A DNA stretch of 64,000 nt from Gnetum montanum (taxonomy: Eukaryota > Streptophyta > Gnetopsida > Gnetales > Gnetaceae), in contig MNCI01023453.1 in NCBI GenBank assembly GCA_015680685.1, forward strand, positions 64,001 through 128,000, given 5' to 3'. How positions within the stretch are numbered: position 1 is the first letter of the stretch; each line of letters starts with the position of its first letter. Shown in pieces: positions 46,768 to 57,249 of the stretch. The translations under genes and the position numbers were made by a program. The notes beneath the pieces are model-generated. The model did no database searches. It was given only the letters and a program-made list of their open reading frames with translations, and was not told where the DNA came from.

Positions 46768-48615
46768 CTATTCCTTGAAGCAGCATAAAGTAAAGTAGCT
46801 GCATATAGATACAGCTTTAACATATCGGGTAGATCCACCATGGATAATTTTAGCGTAGGCGGAAGGGGGATTGATCAATTTTTTGAGTTTCTCATAAAGC
46901 AAGTCGAAATTATCCCTTCGTTTCACCAAACTGATCCTGGTCTGATTGAGATTGCCTTCAAAGTTGATGCCATTTTGGGTTTGGATTCCAGCGTTCACAA
47001 ACACTTGTGTGCAGTCTGCATCCTGGTTGCATGTCACCCATGCATACCCTACACACGAAACTCATCTCCTTGCTTCAACATTCAATCATTTACATATTTA
47101 ACATTCAGTCTTAGATTAACATAATCGGTGGAGCTACCTTCGGCCGGTTGCATGACTTTTTTGAAAAAGTTGCAGTATCCGGGATTGGTGTTCTGCAAGC
47201 TGAAACGTTTAGTCTTATTGAAAAGATCTGCGATCTTCGTCCAGAGCCATCGCAGTTCATGGTGCCCGATATCAAACATTTTTTTGGCAGTCTATGTTTT
47301 TCTCGTAACCCTCCACAATAGTCCTCAGCAGTGGGATGACTCGAAACTGAGCATCGTGTGATACTGTAATGATATTCTTCTCCACATAGTTCCTCATTCT
47401 CTTGTACACAGCCTCATCTTTTACAAGTGCCCATCTGCATTATTCAAGCAATACATATCATGTTGAACGTTAGTTAAACAGAATACCGGAATAAGGTAAC
47501 TTAAAAGCTTTATAATCACGTTAATAAAGATGATACTGCAAGGGCATGACATTTTTGTTAATTACAGACCCAAATCTGGTACCGGCATGACCAGTGAGTT
47601 TGGAAAGAGAAAATAACATGACATCATCGTCGGCAGTTTCGTCGATGGGAGTGTAGTGTGGTCAATAACAAACTCTGTCGGACAAAATCTTTACATCTCC
47701 ATGTAAAATTCCCTTCTCGCGGTATCCTTCCAGGTTAGTGGGATTAGTTCTAATTTCCACAAATTTTCGACCTTTGGTGTGGTTGACGTATTTCTTTGAA
47801 TACCCTGCCCACTTGTACCTGATCGAATCAAAAAGCTGCGTCTGAGTTCGAAAAGACTGCATGCAACAAGTCAAAAACCCGTTAGATCATGATTATGGGT
47901 TATCTATCAATTAATATTATTGTAATGGAGGCACACCCGTTAAATCATCTTTACAGCGTTATCTATTAATTAATATTATTATAAGGAAGGTACTAAAATG
48001 AAAAAATTTGGCAACCCACGGGGTAGTATGGCGCAGCGGCGACAACAACGGTCCGATTTTTCAGATAGTGGTCGTTAGGAGAATAAGAAAGACTATGAAC
48101 TGCTGCGTTGACAAGATGCAATGATCCGGCCCCTGGAACAATGTACTGGTTCTTGGTCACCGCATTACCTACGAAGTCATGAAGCCTTATTATCCAATAC
48201 TTTAACGCTGGATTAAGGATATCAGTAGCATAATCATTCAATTTATAGCTCATCCGGTACCAAGATGGAACAACATTAGTGCTGGGCGCTCGATTTAACA
48301 ACCAAAATGGCTGCATAAACTGTGGATCGCCACTGTAAATCAAAAATTTCAAAGGGGAAAATTAAAAAAAAAAAAAAAAAAACCTTACACGCTTAGTCGC
48401 TACTCAAAGCAAACCTGATTGATGGGGACAAAATTTTGTAAAGAAAGAAACGAAGAGAAACTGAAACCTTTCAACAACTACAGAGCAATTGTCCTCCTTG
48501 TCTGCACAAGTCTCTGACTCAAAACAGCCAGCGCACTCACAAACTGGATATAAATCGTTTGACCAAGGCAAAGTATCGGTAAAGATGAAGCCATGGCAAG
48601 AACAGGTGTGAGAAG

Positions 48616-49011
48616 TGTTGGAAAAAACTAACTGAAGCGGTAGATTACAGCAATGAACTAGCAGTTGCTTATCATGAACTGCACTTTCCGTTTCTATTGT
48701 CGATAGTTTTTTGAATTTTCCTTAAAGATGAATTTTCCGTTTCTAAAAGTTCTATTTCAGTTAATTTTTGTTGTTTCCAATTTTGTAACCCGGGTGTGGC
48801 TATTTAAGTCTGCCCTGGCATCCATCATAAATTATCAGAGTTAAGAGTTCTCCCATTGAATGAGAGAGAGGATTCTTCTTGTTCTCTCATTGTGATGAGA
48901 GAGAAGCTTGTTATTTCCGTTGTTGATAATAAGATTTTTCTGCAATTACCTGTCGTCCAACTATTCTTTATTTTCATCTCATTTCATATTTTGCTGCCAG
49001 ATCTGCTAACA
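48616..49011 (+). repeat. copia 5' LTR
   Basis: This LTR of 396 bp differs from 50228-50621 at roughly 15 sites, including one replaced stretch of about a dozen bases. A TATA-like CTATTTAAG lies near 48799. Confidence 0.9.
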
Positions 49012-49012
49012 G

Positions 49013-49024
49013 TGGTATCGGAGC
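49013..49024 (+). other. copia primer-binding site
   Basis: TGGTATCGGAGC lies immediately after the LTR. It is the initiator-methionine tRNA type with one change from TGGTATCAGAGC. Confidence 0.85.
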
Positions 49025-49079
49025 TTCTAGGTTCATAGTTCGTGGAACTGTTGCAGATCGTGCATACAAATTTTTCAAA

Positions 49080-49440
49080 ATGGTTGGCAAATACGAAATA
49101 GAGAAGTTCAATGGAAGCGACTTCACATTCTGGAAGTTCAATGGAAGAGAGTTCACATTGTGGAATGAAAAGAAGAGTAATGAAAAGAAGCCAGAAAAGG
49201 TTGCTGCAAATCTGTACATGCTTATGGGGAACACACATCAAGTGGGAGAGTCTTCTGTTGCATCAACTAGTTTAGGAGAAGAATCGACGATGTTATGGCA
49301 TCGAAACCCTTGTCATATGTCAGAACAAGGTTTGCAGATTCTCTCTAAACAGAAACTACTTCCTGGGCTCAATTCGGTATATTTACCATTTTGTGAACAT
49401 TGTGTTACTAGTAAGCAACACAGATTTAAGTTTAGCACAT
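49080..49440 (+). pseudogene. gag: copia gag and GAG-pre-integrase remnants
   Basis: The frame opens with MVGKYEIEKFNGSDFTFWK, the typical copia gag N-terminus, and the FNGxxFT.W unit is repeated once. It then jumps to LYMLMGNTHQV, TMLWHRNPCHMSEQGLQILS and FCEHCVTSKQHRFKF, the GAG-pre-integrase domain with its His/Cys pattern. Everything in between has been deleted. The frame continues into the captured segment. Confidence 0.85.
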
Positions 49441-49499
49441 CAGAAGAGGCAGAGGCGGACGCAGATGCAGACACAGACGCAGAGCTGAGGACTGCATCC

Positions 49500-50135
49500 A
49501 TAGGCACGACCAGTGATGAAAATGAAAACGGAGAAGGCTGGTCTGAGGGCATGTTCCTGCAGGTGGAGGCCCAGTTCCGGGTGCTGGGCGCGCTGCGTGC
49601 GGGGCCACGCTCGCACGCTGTGGCGGACTTCATGGACAACGGACTTCATGGACAAGGGGCTCAAGGCCCTAGATGTGTGCAACGCCATCGGCGATGGCCT
49701 GGAGTAGGTCTGCCTGGGGCGCAAGCACATGGATGTCATCCTATGCACCCTCGACCTGGGAAGCAGGCGTTCCGCAGTGGAACCCCACATCCGGCGTGCC
49801 CCTAAGGTGCTCCTGGAGTCGCCCGTGGCAGGAGCAGCAGCGCTGGGGCACATGCGCTTGCTGTCGTGGTCCGTATCATGGTCGTGGGGCACATGCGCTT
49901 GCTGTCGTGGTCCGTATCATGGTCGTGGTCGGCTGGGAAGCAGCGACAGGCGATGACGTCGAAGTTGCCAAGGATCGGCAGGATTTTGGCGGTGAGGTTT
50001 CCAAGGGTTTGTTTGGCAGTTTTCTGTGGTGGAGTGGTATTTCGGCAAGTTGGTCGAAGGGCAAGGCCATCTGGTCCACCGCTGGTACCACCTCCGCTTG
50101 CAGAGGGACAAGAAGAAGAAGGTTTCTCTCTGTGT
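49500..50135 (+). pseudogene. captured BPS1/ROH1-like (DUF793) gene fragment
   Basis: This GC-rich block differs strongly from the rest of the element. Its translation includes HAVADFMD, KGLKALDVCNAIGDGLE and KHMDVILCTLD, which match the pattern of plant BPS1/ROH1-like proteins (a D..LD.SVK.LD.CNA..DG motif then a long helical domain). A TAG follows GDGLE. Two tandem duplications (15 bp at about 49625-49653 and 41 bp at 49845-49926) shift the frame. Later frames give WEAATGDDVEVAKDRQDFGG and WSKGKAIWSTAG. It lies in the sense orientation of the element. The family assignment is from memory of the motif. Confidence 0.6.
49845..49926 (+). repeat. 41-bp perfect tandem duplication
   Basis: GGGGCACATGCGCTTGCTGT, continuing to ATGGTCGT, occurs at 49845-49885 and 49886-49926 without a spacer. 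Confidence 0.95.
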
Positions 50136-50216
50136 CACTGCTCAACATAAGCAATATAGAATGGCAAGGTAGAAAGGATGGTGTGGAGATATGATTGATT
50201 CTCAATCAAAATCTCC

Positions 50217-50226
50217 AAGTGGGAGA
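50217..50226 (+). other. copia polypurine tract
   Basis: AAGTGGGAGA directly precedes the 3' LTR (ATTGTTGG), the common plant copia plus-strand primer context. Confidence 0.85.
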
Positions 50227-50227
50227 T

Positions 50228-50621
50228 TGTTGGAAAAACTAACTGAAGCGGTAGATTACAGCAATGAACTAGCAGTTGCTTATTCATGAACTGCACTTTC
50301 CGTTTCTATTGTTGATAGTTTTTTGAATTTTCCTTAAAGATAACATCAGACTTCTAAAAGTTCTATTTCAGTTAACTTTTGTTGTTTCCAATTTGTAACC
50401 CGGGTGTGGCTATTTAAGTCTGCCCTGGGATCCATCATAAATTATCAGAGTTAAGAGTTCTCCCATTGCATGAGAGAGAGGCTTCTTCTTGTTCTCTCCT
50501 TGTGATGAGAGAGAAGCTTGTTATTTTCGTTGTTGATAATAAGATTTTTCTGCAATTACCTGTCGTCCAACTGTTCTTTATTTTCATCTCATTTCATATT
50601 TTGCTGCCAGATCTGCTAACA
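50228..50621 (+). repeat. copia 3' LTR
   Basis: This LTR of 394 bp is the partner of 48616-49011, with the same ends. Confidence 0.9.
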
Positions 50622-50765
50622 AGAAGCTGCCCATTCTGCTGCTTCTGCTGCTGGTCTGGTCCATGTGAGGTGCGCTGCAACCTCAGCAAGGACACAAGGC
50701 AGGAGCACAGCAGGAAGAATCAAGCACAGAATTGAGCGAAAACCGCAAGCAAGGGAATTCTCCAT

Positions 50766-51262
50766 CCTAAACGATGTGCAAAGATGTGTGTGGTTCATGC
50801 CTACACACGGGGTTCGTATTTATTCACATAAATGCTCGGATCTCTACCCACGGTCACATGGAAGTATTCGCTAAGCACCACCGCCACTGCGCTAGGGCTT
50901 TTGTTCAAACGTGATAAATAACACTTCTGATACTGCCATGACAGAAAAGCTGCGTCAACATCTCGCAGAAGTTAGTTGCAGACGAGCATTTTCTTTCCAA
51001 AATTACTGCCGTGCTTGATCAAAGAGGACATGATTATTCCTGTGCCGTGTTTGCCACCGATGCCCGCTCAATGGTGCATATGAATGGGCTAAGATAAAAG
51101 TGTACTCGTAACGGCAGAACAAATGCATGAATTTTGCTGGCCTCCTGGCCAACCCAGATCTGCAACCCATGCGAAAAAGATCAGGGCCCAACTATGCCAA
51201 TTAATGCTGGATTAAAGTAGATTAATACTTTAGTATGCATCTCCAAAGTGGTTCTGTGTTAG
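50766..51262 (-). other. 5' flank of the alliinase-like pseudogene
   Basis: It lies upstream of the exon-1 ATG on the minus strand. Up to about 50890 it resembles 20880-20935, so part of the promoter or 5' UTR was duplicated with the fragment at 20.5 kb. No further feature was recognised. Confidence 0.45.
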
Positions 51263-51886
51263 TGTAACAACGTTGCCCCGACGTTGCCCGGCACCCCAAG
51301 GAATTCACAAAGATCTAATGGATCTGAGGCAGAAGACCTGGGGAATACCCCTCAAACAAGCAAGCATCTCACGAGTGCAAGCAGAAGAGAACCAAGCAAA
51401 CAAGTACACACACAACCTTGTAGACCACATCGATGAGAGGGGAGACGATGCACCTATAACGGAAGGTACCACACCCCCAGATCCCTCACGATCTGGTACA
51501 AGGTGTGGCATGGCACCGCACCAAAACTATCCAGTCTTGTTGCCTACATAGCGAGAAACTTTTACCACTGACTAAAATGATAACTGCTCTGATACCATCT
51601 ATAACAACGTTGCCCTGACGTTGCCCGGCACCCCAAGGAATTCACCAAGATCCAATGGATCTAGGGCGGAAGACCTGGGGAATACGCCTCAAACAAGCAA
51701 GCATCTCACGAGTGCAAGCAGAAGAGAACCAAGCAAACAAGTACACACACAACCTTGTAGACCACATCGATGAGAGGGGAGACGATGCACCTACAAGGGA
51801 AGGTACCTCACCCCCAGATCCCTCACGATTTGGTACAAGGTGTAGCATGGCACCGCACCAAAACTATCCAGTCTTGGTTGCCTACA
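51263..51886 (-). mobile_element. TRIM-like LTR pair with 51-bp interior
   Basis: Two direct repeats of about 286 bp (51263-51548 and 51600-51886) are nearly identical and separated by only 51 bp. The interior ends in GCTCTGATACCA (51586-51597), the reverse complement of the initiator-tRNA primer site TGGTATCAGAGC, so the element reads on the minus strand with the right repeat as 5' LTR. The repeats run TGTAACAACG...GCCTACA; the right copy starts TATAAC. No target duplication was found and no coding remains. It is either a TRIM or a copia element deleted between its LTRs. Confidence 0.8.
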
Positions 51887-52844
51887 TATCTACGACCGTC
51901 GTAGAATCAGACCCCATGGGTCTTGATGCGAGTAGCAGAACATGGAGTTCTGGCAAGCATGAGTTGCTTGTGGAGACATGGCTCTTAGGAGCATGCCCTC
52001 CCTCTCGGTGATGTTCCCAAGTCCCTCACCATGGGTAGTGGCCTTGGTGAGCCCTCAAAAAAAAAAAAAATGAATGGGTGCTGAGATGCCATTCACAGAG
52101 GAACTCGGCGGGACTTGTGGAAGAGGAGCGATCTTCTTGCATAAGTTATGGGATTACGCAAGAAGATATGTCTCTAGACCCTCAAAAGGGACGGATCTAG
52201 GGGATGCCTTAGAGACATTGGCCCTTTGGGTTGGACTCTCCCGCTCGTATGTCCCACACTTAGAGTGTTTGCAAAGTGGCCCTGTATTCAAAAGTGGTTT
52301 GTGGTCCTGTATTGGAGAGTGGTTTTGTTGTGTCTTTTTTTCCATTATAAAAAATTTATTACTTAAAGTTATAGTGCTCATCTTTCTCAGCAAAGCTCTG
52401 AGAGGGTTAGTAAATGAAGGAAAGCTTAATATCAGTGATTATCTCTAATCTTGAACCCAGGGTAACTAGTACCTTATCAATTACTCTAAATGGGACAATT
52501 CCAAAATTTGCATTTCCTAAATTTTCTTCTAGAAGTCTTTAAAACAGTAACACAATTTTAGGGATTACGTAGACGTTTTACAGATTTTACATTTAATTTG
52601 GTATATTCTTTATTTTAAAAAGGATTCAGTGATATCTAAAAACATCAATTGCACCTGCTGCATAATAATGGAATAGATAAGATACGGCACGGCGGCATTT
52701 ATGATTTTTTTTATTGGCTTTCAAGAATACTCTTTTGAAAGTACCAAAATACTTCAAATTTTGAAGGGAGACGTGAACGAAAAAGTAAACGACAGTCTAA
52801 TAAATCCAAACCCTGACCCCGAGTACCCTGCTCCTGACAGAGAG
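51887..52844. other. spacer, no gene recognised
   Basis: It contains a poly-A run at about 52058-52071 after GGTGAGCCCTC, possibly the end of a small retroposon, and an ordinary AT-rich stretch. Nothing is firm. Confidence 0.35.
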
Positions 52845-53175
52845 CCGTCATCGTAAATAACTTTTCTATTCACAAAGCTCTCCGGATTTGAACCTTGACT
52901 GGTGGTTGTTAAATTCGCACCCTATCCGTCATCGTAAACGACTTTTTTATTCACAAAGCTCTTTGAATTTGAGTCTTGACTAGTACTTGTTAAATTCACA
53001 CCCTGCTCCTGACAAAGATCCGTCGTCATAAATGACTTTTCTATTTTTCAAAGCTCTCCGAATTTGAACTCGGACTAGTGATTGTTAAATTCACACTTTT
53101 TTCCTGACACAGAGATCCGTCATCGTAAATGACTTTTCTATTCACTAATCTCCGTTTTATTCACAAAGTTTAATT
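52845..53175. repeat. minisatellite, about four units of 81-97 bp
   Basis: Units start with CCGTCATCGTAAA or a close variant at 52845, 52926, 53020 and 53117. Each continues with GACTTTTCTATTCACAAAGC, TCTCCGAATTTGAA and TGTTAAATTCACACCCTG-like blocks. The last unit is partial. Confidence 0.8.
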
Positions 53176-56100
53176 ATTAAAAGATGTCAAGAAGAAATTG
53201 ATGTTACCGTTTGAAGCTTTGCTGGGCAAGGCACATGCGAAGGATAACCTTTACACACAAGGTCAAACTTTCACGATGATGGGAGGCCGCTTTGCTGTCT
53301 CTTTCGCTTAAAGTGCTTTTGTCAGTTCTGTTAAAGCCACAGTCGTCCTACTCATCTCGATATCTTCACAAGGATGTTCACAAGGATATTCTGTGACATG
53401 GGACGGAAATTTAAGCCACCGTGCTAATTCAATGTATTTAACTCCATGACTTTGGTAAATAAATTATATTTATAACTTTAGTAAATAAACTAGCATTGCT
53501 GTGGTTAAGGATCGCATCAAAAGTTTTGGAAAATTTGAAGCTTAGTTTTTATTTAGAGGATGTTCGAGAATGGAGACAGTAAAGAGGTTCATTCATAGAA
53601 AAAGTTTTTTTTATTTATAACATATTTGAGAAGAAAATTGTGATGCAAAGTACAGAAAAAATAGACAAATATGTTAAGTGCAATAATGCTTGTGTTGTAA
53701 TTGAAGATATGGTTGACAATGGTAGCATTATTTTATATCACAATCATTGTTTCTCATAGCAGAGTAGTTAAAGACTTCTATGGTTTTGGGAGAACGTACA
53801 GAATCGCATTAAATTCGCAATGAGTATGTGTTTCATAATTTTCAATGAAACTTTGTGTGGATTTGTTCATATAAATTGAAATGGTGGCCTTGCCTTGCCT
53901 CGCATTGTTCTTGCCTTTTTAGTTCTTGCCTTTTTAGTTTAGTTCTTGCGATGTCTGCATTTTGCATTAAAATCTTACCTATCTTCTTCTTCTGTTCTGA
54001 ATCATTACGTATCTTCTCCTGTTCTGAATCATAAGAAAAACTTCATTTCATTGTTAAGTGGGCAAGCAAGCAATCAAGATTCATGGCATCGGCATGAGAC
54101 GGATCACAGAAACCAAGGGAGCACGAATAAATAAACAAACACACGGAAATCATGAAAGCGCTAGTATGGTAACCGAAGGCCGAAGGCCGAAGGGGCAAGT
54201 ATGGGTCATACGGAAGTCAAGTTTTGCCCGGGGCGTGGAAAAAACATTGCATTTGCATGGATTCGCCTGCCTTTGGGAGCGTCAAAGGTTCCGCCATGAC
54301 TCACACACTAACGCGTGTTTATTGTTCATTGCGGGTTTTTGCTCTTTTTCTCGTATCTCTGCTCGAAAAAAGAAAAACCAAAACAGAGTCATCGTCATGG
54401 GTCATGAGTCATTAACATGATGACGGATGGATGCTTGTTCAACTTTTTAAAAAATCTGTATGCTTATAAAGCAACCAAGCCCACCATCACATGGCCAATG
54501 GCCTCATGGCTCTCTGCTTTTACTTTCCCCTTCATCATGACTAGTGCCGATTTTTCAGCATCTGAAAGGTTTTGGATCATTGTAGGTGAGGTGAGTTACT
54601 GGGCTCTGCCTACTTTAGTTAAGTTGTGTCTTCTTATAATGCAGTCATCTTCAACGTGGCTCCTATGGCGCTACTCACAGGTAATCCCTAGGGTGCTACT
54701 CACACAGGTAGTTGTTGAACAAAAGTATTTGCAGACCTGATTTGTTATAAATTTGGTTGAGACTTGAGACTTAATTTCATTTTTGAAAATATTGGATTGA
54801 GTAACAAAAGGGTTTCATTTTATTGTTGTCATTTTGGTTGTTGCAGAAAGTATATGTTTGGCCAGATTATGGCTTCTGAGTAAGGAAATGGATTCAATGC
54901 CCTCCATACCTTGGCAAATTTTCTTGCTTCAATTTAATGGTGATATTGCAATCTTCTGTGCCATTTTTAAGCATTAACACTATTTTGGATTTACATTGTA
55001 CTTGTTTTATATTTTACAATGTATTTTTATAATATATGAGATTTAATTTTTAAAAAAACTAATATATTCCCGGCTACAAACCCATCCCCACTTTTTCTTG
55101 AGGCACATGTACCCAAACATGTACAGAATCACGAATCCTTGATTCCTGGCTTCCACGAATGGGATTCTTTTAATGCATAGATTAAATCACTTTTCAAAAC
55201 ATAAATTTCTTTATAGCACAGACATAGATAAATTAGTTCTTTATGCATTGGGATCTGCATTAGAAGATGTTTATGGTTAGTACAATTACTCTCTTTTTTA
55301 ATTGATCATTATTTCTATGCTTCTCCCTTCTGGGCTCTAACTTTTCTTTGATGATGAATTTGTCTCTTGCCTTACAACTACAACTTTATGTCAACTCAAA
55401 ACTAATGGAGAATAGCAAAACACCCATGGTAGTAAATTATGTTTTTTTCAAAAAATAAACAAAATCAATGCTCAGATTAAACAGGATCAGGACATGGGTT
55501 AATATTTTTTGGTACCATATAGTTTTTTCAGATCCATGTAGAGGGTTCTCCTTTTTGTGGGTCTCCAGGAGTTGGTTATTAAGGGATTTATGAAAAAACA
55601 ATTGGCAGTTCTGAGTTTGAAAGGCTGCAAAATAGGATGCCGAATAATTGGGTGGGTGGTGCCTTTAATTTTACTTATTTATTGTGGCCTAAGAGAGGCT
55701 GAGATGTTGGAATACTTTGCGTTTTAAACTACAGTCACGCAAATAGTAAACAATGGTAGCGTTTTATGTTTTGGTTTTTAGGTGCGAATTTAACTTGAAT
55801 ATGACCTATAAGTTGGGTGGTGGTTTTCCATTTTTTAATTTTTTTTTTGGGTATTTGTTGCGTGGTTTGTCAGGTATGGGCTCTTGACCCGTAGATGTTG
55901 TGCCGTTTTGGAGTTTGATAGGCTGCAACATTTTGATTATCAAGGGTGCATTGAATAGTAGGGTCAGAATTATTATGATTATTATTATTTTGGATCAATT
56001 CGTTACCATAGTTGAAAACGAAATCGCAGTACATCATCTAAGTTTGAATAAATTAAATTAATGATTATGAGAATTAAGGTTGTTCAAAATGAGAAAAATG

Positions 56101-57240
56101 GATATGATTCTTGGTCTAAAAGGGTACATTGTTAAGTTTGAACAAAATGAATTCTTGACAAATCATGTATTTAATGATGTAAATGATAAAGATTGTTGCC
56201 TTCAAAACGTTTACAGGGCTATTCAAAATAATCATGAAGTTATGAAGAAGGGATTCCAAGGTACAATCAAATCGATTTATGATTCACCAGATTCACCAAA
56301 ATCTGTGATCATAAACATATTTCTGTAAATAGTAACATTGTTAATAAGCACAAATTGCAATGCTGGTGTAGCCCCGTTAAAAAATAAAATATTTTTGCAA
56401 GAGAAACAAAACCAAAAAGGATGAGGATTCCATTTTAATGTAACTCTGGTATAAATAGGGAGCTGTGAAACCAGGCAAGTTGCATGCCGAGCAATGAATG
56501 GTCTCTATCGTGGCATTAATTTAAAATACATTTTATTTATTAAATCAAATAATTTATGGGAGGGGAAGGAGGAGAAGGCATCTGTGGGTAAATTCAACGA
56601 GATAGCAACAATTTTCAGAATTGTATTTTTTTGGAAATCTGAAGTTTGATATAAAGCATTTCATTCATTTACAATTGCAAATGTTTATTCTACAAAATGT
56701 TTGCCTTAAAATCTTTCTTAACACAATATAGGTTCTAAATATTAGGACATTTCAATCACAGTTGTAAATGTCATAGAATACAATTATACAATGCTTGCTT
56801 TAACAAAATATGTCTTAATATAATGTAGCTTTTAAATTTTATCTAGCAAGTAGAATAGTTTATTTGTCAATAAAAAGAATATGTGTAAGTAGCACATAGT
56901 TGAAATAATCTATAGAAAAATGCACAAAATTTTTTTAAATCAAATAACTGAAAACCTTAACCTTTATTATGTAGATGAGGATGTTCGTAACTTGTTATTT
57001 TTCCAATGTTGAAAAATTGTTTTATAGTTTTCTTTATTGGCTAGAGTTCTTTCATCTAATGGACATTGTATCATCATTCTTTTACTTCTCTAAACTTTGA
57101 TACAAAGACATAAATTTTGAACTCAAATAGCCCCCAAACAACATTATCAAGTATTTTTTGAAAGCTTTTTAGATCATTTTCTTGCAAAACATGCAAAAGT
57201 TAAATATATAGTTTATATTTAAATTGTCTCACATAATTTA
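53176..57240. other. region without a supported gene
   Basis: Two frames stand out slightly: 54417-54740 (107 codons, Trp/Leu-rich with a hydrophobic centre) and 56080-56328 (82 codons). Neither resembles a family that I know, and neither has clear coding bias. A TATAAATAGGG motif at 56451-56461 on the plus strand could be a core promoter or part of a lost LTR, but no gene follows. A GCCGAAG unit is repeated in tandem near 54176-54191. Confidence 0.4.
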
Positions 57241-57249
57241 CACATGTAC

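Larger units (their letters stand above)
48616..50621 (+). mobile_element. small Ty1/copia element carrying a host gene piece
   Basis: This 2.0-kb element has 5' LTR 48616-49011 and 3' LTR 50228-50621, both TGTTGG...CTAACA. A perfect target duplication AGAAG lies at 48611-48615 and 50622-50626. Inside are the initiator-tRNA primer site, short gag and GAG-pre-integrase pieces, a captured BPS1/ROH1-like segment, and a polypurine tract. It lacks protease, integrase core, RT and RNase H, so it was non-autonomous and moved with help from a full copia relative. Its target is exon 1 of the alliinase-like gene, in the opposite orientation. Confidence 0.9.
46768..50765 (-). pseudogene. alliinase / tryptophan aminotransferase-related (TAR) pseudogene
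   Basis: Five exons on the minus strand: exon 1 = 50765-50622 plus 48615-48468, split by the copia insertion; exon 2 = 48332-48020; exon 3 = 47856-47570; exon 4 = 47434-47138; exon 5 = 47048-46768. All introns are GT-AG and 89-163 bp. Exon 1 encodes a signal peptide (MENSLACGFRSILCLILPAV) and an EGF-like cysteine-rich domain (CHGFIF, CECAGCF). Exon 2 has SGDPQFMQPFW and VGNAVTKNQYIVPGAGS, and ends at AAPYYP. Exon 3 has the PLP-lysine motif SLSKLTGHAGTRFG. These are PLP-dependent enzymes of the secretory pathway or of auxin synthesis. Defects: the copia insertion, a TGA at 47662-47664 where the family has Trp before PHYTPI, and an extra A in the A7 run at 47279-47285 of exon 4. Confidence 0.9.

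Noticed and set aside
49440-49892. Minus-strand 150-codon frame opposite the captured gene
   Set aside because: The BPS1/ROH1-like motif reads on the plus strand; the minus frame is a GC-driven shadow.
52020-52075. SINE or other retroposon ending in poly-A
   Set aside because: The poly-A run is present but no A/B boxes, target duplication or second copy were found.
52845-53175. CRISPR-like array
   Set aside because: Units are 81-97 bp, diverged and without alternating repeat and spacer; the DNA is eukaryotic.
54417-54740. 107-codon plus frame as a possible small gene
   Set aside because: No recognised motif, no clear codon bias and no conserved context.
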